Positions 17,494-26,149 of a DNA stretch of 64,000 nucleotides are shown piece by piece. A model generated the notes under the pieces. The model worked only from the letters and a program-made list of their open reading frames with translations, ran no database searches and was not told the origin of the DNA. The translations under genes and the position numbers were made by a program. Origin of the DNA: Acidobacteriota bacterium (GTDB taxonomy: Bacteria; Acidobacteriota; Terriglobia; Terriglobales; Acidobacteriaceae); contig QIBA01000050.1 in assembly GCA_003225175.1 (NCBI GenBank), positions 1-64,000 of the forward strand. Reading direction: 5' to 3'. Each line of letters starts with the position of its first letter. Position 1 is the stretch's first letter.

Positions 17494-18713
17494 GCCGACA
17501 CAGCCTCCTCTTCAGGAGTAGCTTTGCGCAGGATGGCGCGTGAACGCGCAGGTAGTCCGAGAATGCGGATGAAGCCGGCGGCGTCCTTCTGGTCGTAGCT
17601 TTCGCCCATGGTGAACGACGACAGATCAGTTCTGTAGAGCGAGTACTCCGACGTGCGCGCGGTGACGGAGACATTGCCCTTATAGAGGCTAAGGCCTACC
17701 GTACCGGTGACTTCCTTCTGCGTGCTGCTAACGAAAGCATCGAGCGATTCGCGCAACGGTGTGAACCAAAGTCCGAAGTAAACGAGTTCCGCGTATTTAA
17801 GCGCGAGATGCTGTTTGAAGTGCATCAGATCGCGATCGAGGCACAAGGCTTCGAGTTCGCGATGAGCGGTGAGCAGGAGCGTGCCGCCAGGGGTCTCATA
17901 ACATCCCCGCGACTTGATGCCCACGAAGCGATTCTCGACCAGATCCACGCGCCCCACGGCGTTACGGGCAGCTATGTCGTTCAGCTTCTCAAGCAGTGCG
18001 ACCGGAGTCATGCTCTTCCCATTTACGGAAACGGGCACACCATGCGCGAATCCGATCTCCACCAGTTCTGCCTTGTCAGGCGCCGCCTGCGGAGCATTTG
18101 TCCACTGCCATGTCGTCTCAAGTGGTGCATTGGCTGGATCTTCGAGTTCGCCGCCTTCATGACTGATGTGCAGCAGGTTGCGATCGCGGCTATGGATCTT
18201 CTCGCGACTGGCGGCTACCGGGATTCCGCGGCTTTCGGCATACGCGAGACAGTCTTCACGCGACTTCAGGTTCCATTCACGCCACGGAGCGATGACCTTT
18301 AGCTGCGGGGCGAGCGCCTGGTATGCATGCTCAAAGCGTACTTGGTCATTGCCCTTGCCAGTACAGCCATGCGCAACCGCGGTCGCCTTTTCTTGGAGCG
18401 CAACTTCCACCTGGTGCTTAGCAATCACTGGTCGGGCGAGCGACGTACCCAGCAGGTACTTGTGCTCATACACCGCGCCGGCCGCGATCGCCGCAAAGAC
18501 ATACTCGGTGAGGAACTCCTCACGCATATCGCGCACGACAACTTTCGAGGCGCCAGTCTTGTACGCCTTGACGACCACTGAATCTAAATCTTCGCCCTGT
18601 CCTACATCTGCCACCATGGCGATCACGTCGCAGGAGTAGTTCTCCTTGAGCCAGGGAATGATGATGGAAGTGTCGAGTCCTCCGGAATAAGCGAGTACAA
18701 CTTTCTCAGGCAT
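17490..18713 (-). CDS. argG: Argininosuccinate synthase
   Basis: ATP-dependent ligation of citrulline and aspartate. The N-terminal PP-loop AYSGGLDTSIIIPWL is intact, as are HGCTGKGNDQVRFE, SREKIHSRDRNLLHISHEGG and FVGIKSRGCYETPGGTLL, the citrulline and aspartate-binding regions. Length 407 is typical. AAGGAG lies seven bases before the ATG. The gene overlaps argF upstream by eight bases and argH downstream by four. Confidence 0.95.
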   Translation of the reverse strand: MPEKVVLAYSGGLDTSIIIPWLKENYSCDVIAMVADVGQGEDLDSVVVKAYKTGASKVVVRDMREEFLTEYVFAAIAAGAVYEHKYLLGTSLARPVIAKHQVEVALQEKATAVAHGCTGKGNDQVRFEHAYQALAPQLKVIAPWREWNLKSREDCLAYAESRGIPVAASREKIHSRDRNLLHISHEGGELEDPANAPLETTWQWTNAPQAAPDKAELVEIGFAHGVPVSVNGKSMTPVALLEKLNDIAARNAVGRVDLVENRFVGIKSRGCYETPGGTLLLTAHRELEALCLDRDLMHFKQHLALKYAELVYFGLWFTPLRESLDAFVSSTQKEVTGTVGLSLYKGNVSVTARTSEYSLYRTDLSSFTMGESYDQKDAAGFIRILGLPARSRAILRKATPEEEAVSA

Positions 18714-19731
18714 GAATTCTCCTTGGTTTCTTCTGGCCCGCAGAAATGCGCGGCGCGTTTCCGCCGAGCAGCATCAGCATGATGGCTTTTTGTACATGCA
18801 GCCGGTTCTCGGCCTGGTCGAAGACTACGGAACGAGGTGAATCGATCACCGCATCGGTAACTTCTTCTCCGCGATGCGCGGGCAAGCAATGCATGAAGAT
18901 CGCGTGCGGAGCGGCTTGGGCGAAGAGCTTGTCGTTCACCTGATAGCCGCCGAATATCTGTTTGCGGGACGCCGCCTCGTTTTCCTGGCCCATGCTCGCC
19001 CACACGTCCGTGTAGATCACGTCGGCACCATTCGCCGCTTTCTGCACATCGGTGAGAACCTGGACGGTCGCCCCGGTTGTGGCCGCAATTTTCTTCGACT
19101 GCTTTATGATTTCCAGCTTTGGACCGTAGCCCTCGGGAGTAGCCACTCTGATCGTGCTTCCCAGGCATGCTGCAGCCAGCATCAACGAGTGCGCCACATT
19201 ATTACCGTCACCTACGTAAGCGAGGGTTACGTTGCGCAGGTCGCCGAAATTTTCCTGAAGCGTCAGGTAGTCAGCCAGCGCCTGGCAGGGATGTTCGAGC
19301 TCGCTGAGCGCATTGATCACAGGAATGCTCGCGTGCTCCGCCATTCCCGTTACTGTCGCGTGAGCGAAGGTGCGCAGTACTACGCCATCGACCCAGCGCT
19401 CGAGGTTGTGAGCGATGTCGCTAAGCTTTTCGCGCGCGTCGATGCGCGAGGCGGTCTGGTCGACAAAGAACGCGTGTCCGCCCATGCTGGTGATACCAGC
19501 CTCGAAAGTAAGCCGCGTTCGCAACGAGGGCTTTTCGAAGAACATCACTAGCTGCTTGCCGGCAAGTGCTCCGCGAAAATCTACGGGGCGAGCCTTGAGC
19601 AATGCGGCAAGATCAAGTACGGAGCTGATTCCCGACGGACCGAGATCGTTGATGGAGATCAGGTCCTCACACCACGACTGCATCTGTGGCATCGGGCTTA
19701 CTGGAACCTGGGTTACGGATCGAGTGCTCAA
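18706..19731 (-). CDS. argF: Ornithine carbamoyltransferase
   Basis: Transfers the carbamoyl group to ornithine to make citrulline. Carbamoyl-phosphate site FFEKPSLRTRLTFEAG, substrate motifs SELEHPCQALADYLT and IFMHCLPAHRGEEVTDAVID identify a true ornithine enzyme and not the acetylornithine variant. Length 341 includes about 30 extra N-terminal residues compared with minimal family members. The start is a TTG overlapping the argD stop (TTGA); a good GGGAG seven bases upstream supports it. The last residues after MLMLLGGNAPR are Lys/Arg-rich and poorly conserved. Confidence 0.94.
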   Translation of the reverse strand: MSTRSVTQVPVSPMPQMQSWCEDLISINDLGPSGISSVLDLAALLKARPVDFRGALAGKQLVMFFEKPSLRTRLTFEAGITSMGGHAFFVDQTASRIDAREKLSDIAHNLERWVDGVVLRTFAHATVTGMAEHASIPVINALSELEHPCQALADYLTLQENFGDLRNVTLAYVGDGNNVAHSLMLAAACLGSTIRVATPEGYGPKLEIIKQSKKIAATTGATVQVLTDVQKAANGADVIYTDVWASMGQENEAASRKQIFGGYQVNDKLFAQAAPHAIFMHCLPAHRGEEVTDAVIDSPRSVVFDQAENRLHVQKAIMLMLLGGNAPRISAGQKKPRRIHA

Positions 19732-21005
19732 TGTGTGCTCCCTTGCGCAACCAGCTCGCCTTCCGGCGAGACAGGCGCTTCTTTCTGGATGTAGTGCTTC
19801 TCGAGCTGCTTGAGTGTTGTATCCAACGATTTCACTACTTCATCAATGTGTTTCTTCATGATGATGTATGCGGGCAGAAAGCGCAGCGTAGTTTCGTGCG
19901 TGCGATTGATGATCGCGCCACGCTCCAGCATTGCCGGAACTACTGCTTTGGCCAGATCGGCGGAATCGAGTTCGGCCGCGACCATCAAGCCCAGACCGCG
20001 CACGTCGCGAATTGACTTGTGCTTTTTCTTAAGTGCTTCGAGCTTCTTGACGAAGTACTTGCCCAACTCGCGGTTGGACTTGATCAGCTTCCGCGTCTCA
20101 ATCTGATCGATCACGGTGCAAGCAACTGCACACGCTAGCGGACCACCGCCGAACGTAGTGCCGTGCATGCCTGGCTTCAGCGCGCTTGCGGCTTCGTTGG
20201 TGGTAAGCAACGCGCCAAGCGGCAAGCCGCCAGCAATTGGCTTCGCGATGGCGACGATGTCTGGCGTGATTCCGTAGTGTTGATAGGCGAACCACCGCCC
20301 GGTGCGCCCTAGCCCGCTCTGGATCTCGTCGATCAGGAGCAGCGCACCACTACCCGCGGTGAGAGCACGCGCGGTCTCCAGAAATTCGCTCGAGACGATC
20401 TGAATGCCGCCCTCGCCTTGGACCGTCTCGATTGCCACCGCGCAAACGCTGTCGTTGAATTTCTGCTTCAGGTCTTCAACGTCATTGAAGGTGACAAACT
20501 CAATGCCAGGAAGAACAGGCGCGTACGGATCACGGTACTTTGCCTGGCCTGTGGTCGAGAGCGATCCATAAGTGCGGCCGTGGAAAGAGTTCTCCATCGC
20601 CAGCACACGCCACTTCGGCTCCGATCCGGCGGGAGCTTTCTTCTTCGCGTACGCGCGAGCGATCTTGAGCGCACCCTCCCACGCCTCGGTGCCGCTGTTC
20701 GAGAGGAATACCCGATCGAGCCCCGAAATTCGTGTCAACCGTTCCGCAAGCGGCGTTGTGAACTCGTGGTAGAAGAGGTTTGAAGAGTGGATCAAACGCG
20801 CGGACTGCTTGGCGATCGTCTTCAGCACCGCGCGATCGCCGTATCCCAAGGCATTCACGCCGATGCCAGTGATGAAGTCGAGATACTTGCGGCCATCGGC
20901 GTCGTACAGATAGACGTCTTTGCCGCGCTCGAGCAGCAGCGGAACGCGATCGTACGTAGGCAGCAGAAGCTGCGCTTCTTTCTGTTTTGCCTCAGTCAGT
21001 TTCAT
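19728..21005 (-). CDS. argD: Acetylornithine aminotransferase
   Basis: Class-III PLP aminotransferase converting N-acetylglutamate semialdehyde to N-acetylornithine. Seen: YDADGRKYLDFITGIGVNALGY, SNSGTEAWEGALKIARAY, LLIDEIQSGLGRTGRWFAYQ and DIVAIAKPIAGGLPLGALLT, whose Lys carries PLP. ATG 21005 forms an ATGA overlap with the argB stop, so the frame extension to 21041 is rejected. Length 425; the C-terminal tail (QKEAPVSPEGELVAQG) is unusual and longer than in most ArgD proteins. It may also serve lysine synthesis (DapC activity is common in this family). Confidence 0.93.
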   Translation of the reverse strand: MKLTEAKQKEAQLLLPTYDRVPLLLERGKDVYLYDADGRKYLDFITGIGVNALGYGDRAVLKTIAKQSARLIHSSNLFYHEFTTPLAERLTRISGLDRVFLSNSGTEAWEGALKIARAYAKKKAPAGSEPKWRVLAMENSFHGRTYGSLSTTGQAKYRDPYAPVLPGIEFVTFNDVEDLKQKFNDSVCAVAIETVQGEGGIQIVSSEFLETARALTAGSGALLLIDEIQSGLGRTGRWFAYQHYGITPDIVAIAKPIAGGLPLGALLTTNEAASALKPGMHGTTFGGGPLACAVACTVIDQIETRKLIKSNRELGKYFVKKLEALKKKHKSIRDVRGLGLMVAAELDSADLAKAVVPAMLERGAIINRTHETTLRFLPAYIIMKKHIDEVVKSLDTTLKQLEKHYIQKEAPVSPEGELVAQGSTH

Positions 21006-21790
21006 GCCACCATCACCTCGGTGCCGCAGTCGATCTTGCACGTGTAGAAATCCGGGAGCAGCCCAGCTTCGCTTGCCGGAAGAATGCGCACTCGACCTAC
21101 TCCTCGCCGCAACGCCTCTTGGCAGGCTTCCAATTTAGGAAGCATGCCGCCGCGGATTACGGATGTCTTTACGAGGTCTTCGATCTGCTTTATCTGCAGC
21201 CAGCGGATCACGGAACCATCGGCGCTCTTCACGCCAGGCACGTCAGTAAGGAAGATGAGTGCATGTGCCCGGCATGCGACGGCGCAAGCGGCAGCAGTCT
21301 GGTCCGCATTCACGTTGTAGTACTGACCGTCGGTACCCAGTGCGACGCTGGAGATCACGGGAATTCCGCCCGCGTTCCAAATGGATTCGATCCAGCGTGG
21401 ATCGGCGGAGCAGATTTCTCCTACAAATCCCAGATCGCAGCCGTTTGTTTTCTTCTTGCGCGCGCGGAAGCTGAGACCATCGGCCCCGCACATCCCAATC
21501 GCCGGCTTGCCTAGCGCCGCGATTCCGGCGACCAGAGCTTTATTCACCTTACCGGCCAAAACCATCAGAGCTACATCACGCGTTTCCGAATCAGTAACGC
21601 GTAGACCGTTTATGAAATTGCTTTCCTTGCCCAGCTGATGAAGGGTTCGCGTAAGCTCCGTGCCGCCACCGTGCACGACAGCAACCTGGTGATGGTTGCT
21701 GTCGGCAAGGTCCACAATGGCGCGCGCACACTTGTGCGCGAGCTCCTTGTTATCCAGGGCGGCACCGCCGATCTTTACTACGACTCTCAA
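21002..21790 (-). CDS. argB: Acetylglutamate kinase
   Basis: Amino-acid-kinase family enzyme phosphorylating N-acetylglutamate. Seen: VVVKIGGAALDNK, VAVVHGGGTELTRTL, GLRVTDSETRDVALMVLAGKVNKALV, YNVNADQTAAACAVA and IRGGMLPKLEACQEAL. The frame runs far upstream through argC, but the natural start is the TTG at 21790, which overlaps the argC stop as TTGA and places the first beta-strand (LRVVVKIGG) at residue 1, as in the family. The resulting 262 residues are the normal size. The same TTGA junction recurs between argD and argF. Confidence 0.93.
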   Translation of the reverse strand: MRVVVKIGGAALDNKELAHKCARAIVDLADSNHHQVAVVHGGGTELTRTLHQLGKESNFINGLRVTDSETRDVALMVLAGKVNKALVAGIAALGKPAIGMCGADGLSFRARKKKTNGCDLGFVGEICSADPRWIESIWNAGGIPVISSVALGTDGQYYNVNADQTAAACAVACRAHALIFLTDVPGVKSADGSVIRWLQIKQIEDLVKTSVIRGGMLPKLEACQEALRRGVGRVRILPASEAGLLPDFYTCKIDCGTEVMVA

Positions 21791-22824
21791 TTCAGCCCGT
21801 CCTTTTCGTCGAAGCCGAACATCACGTTCATGTTCTGCACCGCCTGGCCGGCAGCGCCTTTCATGAGGTTGTCCAGGCACGAGACCACAACCAGCCGTTT
21901 GCCATCGGCACTGAGATTGAAACCGAGATCGCAGTAGTTGGTGTGCAGCGAGTAGCGAATCTGCGGCAGCTTGCTGCCGAAGATCCGAACCCACGGGCGC
22001 CCAGCGTAGAACTTGGTAAAAATCGACCCGACCTCAGCCGAAGTCATCGCTTGCTCGAGCCGCACATAAATTGTGGAAAGGATTCCGCGAGGAATGGGAA
22101 GCAGATGCGGCGTGAACGTCAGTTCCTCGTCCTGCAGATTGAGCTGCTCGAGAATTTCTCCCAGATGCCGATGTGTGAAGACGCCATATGCGGAAAGATT
22201 GTCCGCCACTTCCACAAAATGAGTCGTAGCCGTTGGCTGCTTGCCTGCGCCCGAAACTCCCGATTTGGAATCGCAGACGATTCCGGCACTGCGATTGATC
22301 ACGCCTGCTGCAACCAGCGGAGCGAGTGCGACGATGATCGAGGTGGCATAGCAGCCCGGATTTGCGATCAGCGTCGATCCCGAGATCTGTTTCGAGCGCA
22401 GTTCCGGCAAGCCGTACACGGCTTTGCCGGCCACGCTGTTAGCCAAGTTCGGATCAGCATCGTGAAAACCGTAGATCGCGCGATGAGCTTCGTGCTTGAG
22501 TCGCCACGCACCGCTGAGGTCGATCACGCGCATGCCGCGCTTCAGCGCCTCAGGAGCCCACTCGCGCGAGGTCTCATGTGGCGTGGCAAGGAAGAGCAGA
22601 TCGACTTTGCTTTCGCCCAGCTTCTGCCAATCGAAGGGATGCACTCGCAGCTGCCCATTGCCGAGCACGTGCGGGTAGTACTCAGTGAGATCGGCGGAGT
22701 TTCCAGACTCGCGAGAGAACAGTAGTGGTCTGCTAAGCCGGGGATGTCGTCCGAGAATGCGCGCGAGTTCAAATCCGGCATAACCGGTCGCGCCAACGAC
22801 CGCCGTTTGGAGTTGCGCGTTCAC
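21787..22824 (-). CDS. argC: N-acetyl-gamma-glutamyl-phosphate reductase
   Basis: NADPH-dependent reduction of acetylglutamyl phosphate. The dinucleotide loop VVGATGYAGFELARIL opens the protein and the active-site Cys is in LIANPGCYATSIIVAL. KSGVSGAGKQPTATTHF and HRHLGEILEQL are further family blocks. Length 345 fits. It starts with GTG at 22824, sharing one base with the argR stop codon (TAGTG). Confidence 0.94.
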   Translation of the reverse strand: MNAQLQTAVVGATGYAGFELARILGRHPRLSRPLLFSRESGNSADLTEYYPHVLGNGQLRVHPFDWQKLGESKVDLLFLATPHETSREWAPEALKRGMRVIDLSGAWRLKHEAHRAIYGFHDADPNLANSVAGKAVYGLPELRSKQISGSTLIANPGCYATSIIVALAPLVAAGVINRSAGIVCDSKSGVSGAGKQPTATTHFVEVADNLSAYGVFTHRHLGEILEQLNLQDEELTFTPHLLPIPRGILSTIYVRLEQAMTSAEVGSIFTKFYAGRPWVRIFGSKLPQIRYSLHTNYCDLGFNLSADGKRLVVVSCLDNLMKGAAGQAVQNMNVMFGFDEKDGLN

Positions 22825-23264
22825 TAAGCAAGCATCTCCCTTATGCGGTTGGCCATACGCTCTGCGTGGTGTTTGTTCTCGCAGATGATCAGGATGGTGT
22901 CGTCGCCGGCGATCGTCCCCAGCATCTCCTCCCAGCCTTCGGCATCAAGCGCCGCCGCCACCGGCTGTGCGCTGCCAACGCTGGTTTTCAGCACAAGCTG
23001 GTTCTGCGCCTCACGGACGCTCAACACAAACTCCCGAACCAGCCGCTCGGCGGAGGGAAGTCCAGCCTCTCCGGCTGCCTGCGCCGCCACCACATAACCA
23101 TTCGCGGTCTTAACGATGCCAAGGTCATGGATGTCGCGCGAGAGCGTAGCCTGAGTGACCTGGTGTCCCTGGCGGGCAAGACCGCGCCTCAGGTCCTCCT
23201 GATTTGCTACGTTCCCGTTTTCAATCAGCTGCAATATCAATTGCTGCCTCGTGAGCTTCGACAT
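22824..23264 (-). CDS. argR: Arginine repressor
   Basis: ArgR/AhrC family repressor. The N-terminal winged helix (KLTRQQLILQLIENGNVANQ, QVTQATLSRDIHDLGIVK) binds ARG boxes. The C-terminal domain with GTIAGDDTILIICENKH is the hexamerisation and arginine-binding half, including the GDD motif whose Asp residues contact arginine. Length 146 is normal. It heads the arg operon and two ARG-box-like sites lie just upstream, overlapping its own promoter, so arginine-dependent autoregulation of the whole operon is expected. No Shine-Dalgarno is evident and the predicted leader is very short. Confidence 0.94.
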   Translation of the reverse strand: MSKLTRQQLILQLIENGNVANQEDLRRGLARQGHQVTQATLSRDIHDLGIVKTANGYVVAAQAAGEAGLPSAERLVREFVLSVREAQNQLVLKTSVGSAQPVAAALDAEGWEEMLGTIAGDDTILIICENKHHAERMANRIREMLA

Positions 23265-23270
23265 GATGCA

Positions 23271-23315
23271 TGAATATGCATTCTTATGTATAAATATTCA
23301 ACCCGCCCCTGTCAA
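23271..23315 (-). promoter_or_regulatory. arg operon promoter overlapped by two ARG boxes
   Basis: On the minus strand TTGACA (23315-23310) and TATACA (23292-23287) are spaced by exactly 17 bp, a near-consensus sigma70 promoter. Two sites of ARG-box form lie here: TGTATAAATATTCA at 23287-23300, covering the -10, and TGAATATGCATTCT at 23271-23284, covering the expected start point. Their centres are 16 bp apart. ArgR bound here would block RNA polymerase. The argR ATG is at 23264, only about 15 nt after the predicted start. Confidence 0.8.
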
Positions 23316-23459
23316 ATAGTTTTCGAAGATTTTTGGTACTTCCGGTGCGTAGCTAGGTTCGTTTAAGTCCCGGCTCAGCTGTGGCTTGTATGTACTTCAG
23401 AAGGAAACTGGCGTATCCTGCGGCAGCTCTCAATAGACGAAAAACAGGAGACTCAACGC

Positions 23460-23903
23460 ATGGCGACGCCCGGACCGGAAACCGCCCAGGAGAAGCGAAG
23501 TTCACCTCGGAAGGAGCTAAAAATTCCTGCTAAGGTGCATGTCGATGGGAACAACATTTCGGCAGAGGCGAAGAACCTTAGCCAATCCGGCATCTTCCTT
23601 GAGTGCTCGACCAAAGTGAGCGAAGGCAGCCCGGTAGATATCGTGATGATCTTGCCCAAGGAAATCACCGGGGAGGCCGCAAGATGGGTCTGCTGCCGTG
23701 CAACTGTCAATCGCGTCGAAGACCAAAGATCACAGGGACGCTACGGCGTTGCCGCCACGGTGGATCGCATCCAGGTTATGCCCGAACTTACGTGGCCCGA
23801 GGTCGACCGCCGCATCAGTGAGCGCCGATCCGGTGAACGCAGGACGGTCGCACGCGCGGGAGAAAACAGACGGCGGAGTGAACGGCGAAGCCCTTCCAAG
23901 TAG
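23460..23903 (+). CDS. PilZ-domain protein
   Basis: The first 115 residues form a PilZ domain: RSSPR gives the RxxxR motif and NLSQSGIF gives the (D/N)xSxxG motif, the two elements that bind cyclic di-GMP. Beta-strand pattern and spacing are as expected. The last 35 residues are extraordinarily Arg/Glu/Ser-rich (ISERRSGERRTVARAGENRR), which could be a nucleic-acid- or membrane-binding tail. No partner enzyme is adjacent. It probably acts as a cytoplasmic c-di-GMP receptor affecting motility or surface traits; target unknown. Confidence 0.82.
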   Translation: MATPGPETAQEKRSSPRKELKIPAKVHVDGNNISAEAKNLSQSGIFLECSTKVSEGSPVDIVMILPKEITGEAARWVCCRATVNRVEDQRSQGRYGVAATVDRIQVMPELTWPEVDRRISERRSGERRTVARAGENRRRSERRSPSK

Positions 23904-24087
23904 CGAACTTCTTAGGGAACACCGCGCGCCTTCGCGCGGCAGTCCTGAAACAAACCCTCGACTTCAACCAGCAACCGCTGTACTCAAGTAACCACCGCAA
24001 TGAATCCTTTTCAGCTGAGTTAAGTACAACTCCTTATTCCAAGCTCCTGTTGCGCAGCTCACAATTGCGTTAGCTCCTGGAGCTTCT

Positions 24088-24825
24088 TTGAGCGCCATAT
24101 CTGTAGCTTTGGATCTGCAAGTAGCGGCTGCACCACTGACGTGCGCTGAAACGAGACCGAAGCCTCGCGAGCGGTTCGTGCGATTCTCAAGACCGCTCTT
24201 TTGGATCGCGATTGCCGTCGTTTTCATCTTCTCGTTCGTTCTTGATCTCGGCATGGTACCCACTGCCTCTATGGAAAGAACGGTGCTCGTGGGCGACCAC
24301 CTTCTAATGTTTAAGTTGCCTTATGGTCCGCGGGTACCGTTTACCCAGCTCCGACTGCCGCAGCTGCGTACTCCACACCCTGGGGAAATTGTTGCCTTCC
24401 GTAGCCCTTTTGAACCGGGCGAGATCTACCTCAAGCGTGTAATCGCCGAAGCCGGAGATGTTGTTGCTCTTCACGGCGGGGTGCTTTATGTAAACGGCAT
24501 CCGCTGGCGAGAGAGTTATGCCCGTGTGCGTCCCAGCCGCCGTTGGACTTGGCAGGAAAACATCGGACCCTATCGCGTGCCTGCGGGAATGCTGTTTGTG
24601 CTCGGCGACAACCGCGACAACTCCGAAGACAGCCGCTACTGGGGACCGATACAGGCAGAGAGTGTCATCGGCGAGCCGCTGGTAGTGTTCTGGTCCTACG
24701 ATGCGCCGAGTTCGGCATGGCTCGACCCGAACTGGCTACACCAAGTGGGCCTCTACGCATCATCAGTGAGTCACATGACACAGATTCGCTGGCGCCGGAC
24801 CGGCATGCTTCTCTGCCTCAAGTGA
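24088..24825 (+). CDS. lepB: Signal peptidase I
   Basis: Membrane-bound serine protease that cuts signal peptides outside the inner membrane. One helix at about residues 37-58 (LFWIAIAVVFIFSFVL) precedes the catalytic serine in PTASMERTV (Ser61). The general-base lysine is in IYLKRVIAEAGD (Lys116), and LGDNRDNSEDSRYWG is the conserved box E. Length 245. The TTG at 24088 with GGAG six bases upstream is the only suitable start before the helix. The gene precedes purM by about 50 bp, without an obvious functional link. Confidence 0.9.
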   Translation: MSAISVALDLQVAAAPLTCAETRPKPRERFVRFSRPLFWIAIAVVFIFSFVLDLGMVPTASMERTVLVGDHLLMFKLPYGPRVPFTQLRLPQLRTPHPGEIVAFRSPFEPGEIYLKRVIAEAGDVVALHGGVLYVNGIRWRESYARVRPSRRWTWQENIGPYRVPAGMLFVLGDNRDNSEDSRYWGPIQAESVIGEPLVVFWSYDAPSSAWLDPNWLHQVGLYASSVSHMTQIRWRRTGMLLCLK

Positions 24826-24874
24826 TACACTTTTTCTTTCCCGTCCTCGCAAACCATCAGAAGGACCCGACTGC

Positions 24875-25933
24875 TTGGCCCAATCCTCAGCTCAGAAAAC
24901 CAATCGCCGTCCTATCACCTACTCTGATGCCGGCGTAGACATCAGCCGTGCCGATCGCGCCAAGAAGCGCATCAAGTACCTCGCGCAAAAGACTTTCAAT
25001 CGGAACGTTCTCAGCGACATCGGCAGCTTTGGCGGATTGTTTTCGCTGGGCCAGAAATACAAGGATCCCGTACTGGTCTCGAGCGCAGATGGCGTCGGCA
25101 CCAAGCTTAAGGTCGCCTTCGACATGAACCTGCATCACACGGTGGGAGCCGATCTTGTGAACCACTGCGTGAACGACATTTCGGTGCAAGGCGCTGCTCC
25201 GCTCTTCTTCCTTGACTACTTCGCCAGCGGCAAACTCGATCCGGAGGTGACGGAGAAAGTTGTCTCTGGCCTGGCAGACGCCTGCCGGCAGAACGGATGC
25301 GCGCTGATCGGTGGCGAGACCGCCGAGATGCCCGGATTTTATTCGGACGGCGAGTATGACATCGCGGGCTTCATCGTTGGGGTCGTCGAACGCGATCGCA
25401 TTATTACAGGCGAGCGTGTCGAGATGGGCGACGTGATCCTTGGCTTGCCCTCGAACGGACTTCATACGAATGGATACTCACTCGCTCGCAAGCTCTTCTT
25501 TGAAGTTGCGCGCTACACTCCGGAAACGTTTGTCAGCGAGATTAAGAACAAGGCAGGCGCAGAGTTGATGCGTACGCACAAGAGCTATTGGCCGATCGTG
25601 CGCCGCCTGCTTGAGTCCGACGCGGTCGTAGCCATCGCCCACATTACGGGCGGAGGCATCACCGAGAACCTGCCTCGGGTTTTGCCGAAAGGAGCGGCGG
25701 CAAACATTCAACTTGGATCGTGGCCGGTGCTACCAGTCTTTCAACATCTGCAGAAGCTCGGCAACGTGGATCAGGAGGAGATGATGCGCACATTTAATAT
25801 GGGAATTGGCATGATCCTTGTCGTGCCGCCGAACAAGTTCAAGCGTGTGCAGAGCATCCTGGACCGCATCAATGAGAAGGGTTATACGATTGGGCGGATT
25901 GTTAAAGGCGATCGTCGCGTTGTCTACTCTTGA
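24875..25933 (+). CDS. purM: Phosphoribosylformylglycinamidine cyclo-ligase
   Basis: AIR synthetase, fifth step of purine synthesis. Seen: YSDAGVDISRADRAKKRIK at the start, VSSADGVGTKLKVAFDM, HCVNDISVQGAAPLFFLDYFA, CALIGGETAEMPGFY and HITGGGITENLPRVLP. Length 352 is normal. It starts with TTG at 24875, with AGAAGGA about eight bases upstream. purN follows after a 216-bp gap that contains an inverted-repeat element, so the two genes may or may not share a transcript. Confidence 0.95.
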   Translation: MAQSSAQKTNRRPITYSDAGVDISRADRAKKRIKYLAQKTFNRNVLSDIGSFGGLFSLGQKYKDPVLVSSADGVGTKLKVAFDMNLHHTVGADLVNHCVNDISVQGAAPLFFLDYFASGKLDPEVTEKVVSGLADACRQNGCALIGGETAEMPGFYSDGEYDIAGFIVGVVERDRIITGERVEMGDVILGLPSNGLHTNGYSLARKLFFEVARYTPETFVSEIKNKAGAELMRTHKSYWPIVRRLLESDAVVAIAHITGGGITENLPRVLPKGAAANIQLGSWPVLPVFQHLQKLGNVDQEEMMRTFNMGIGMILVVPPNKFKRVQSILDRINEKGYTIGRIVKGDRRVVYS

Positions 25934-25954
25934 TTGCTTCGTGGGCGTCGCCCT

Positions 25955-26132
25955 GTCGTTCCGAACCTCCGATTTGTGGCGGGAGGAATCCCTATGAACT
26001 GCTAAACGGTAAGGTACAAGCCAAACGTCCTATTTTTTGTTGTGAGCATAACTATTAATAAGAGTGGACCGAGCAAACAGGGTAGCAGCCCGTAGGGATT
26101 CCTCCCGCCAAAACGCGGCGGTTCGGAATGAC
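25955..26132. repeat. Small element with 40-bp terminal inverted repeats between purM and purN
   Basis: The left arm (25955-25994) and the reverse complement of the right arm (26093-26132) match over 40 bases with only about six differences. Both read inward from TTCCGAACC to GGCGGGAGGAATCCCTA. The 98-bp centre is AT-rich and has no open frame. The shape is that of a non-autonomous miniature element or a large REP/BIME unit. It lies inside what would otherwise be a purM-purN operon. Confidence 0.8.
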
Positions 26133-26149
26133 AAAAGAAAAACAAAAGT

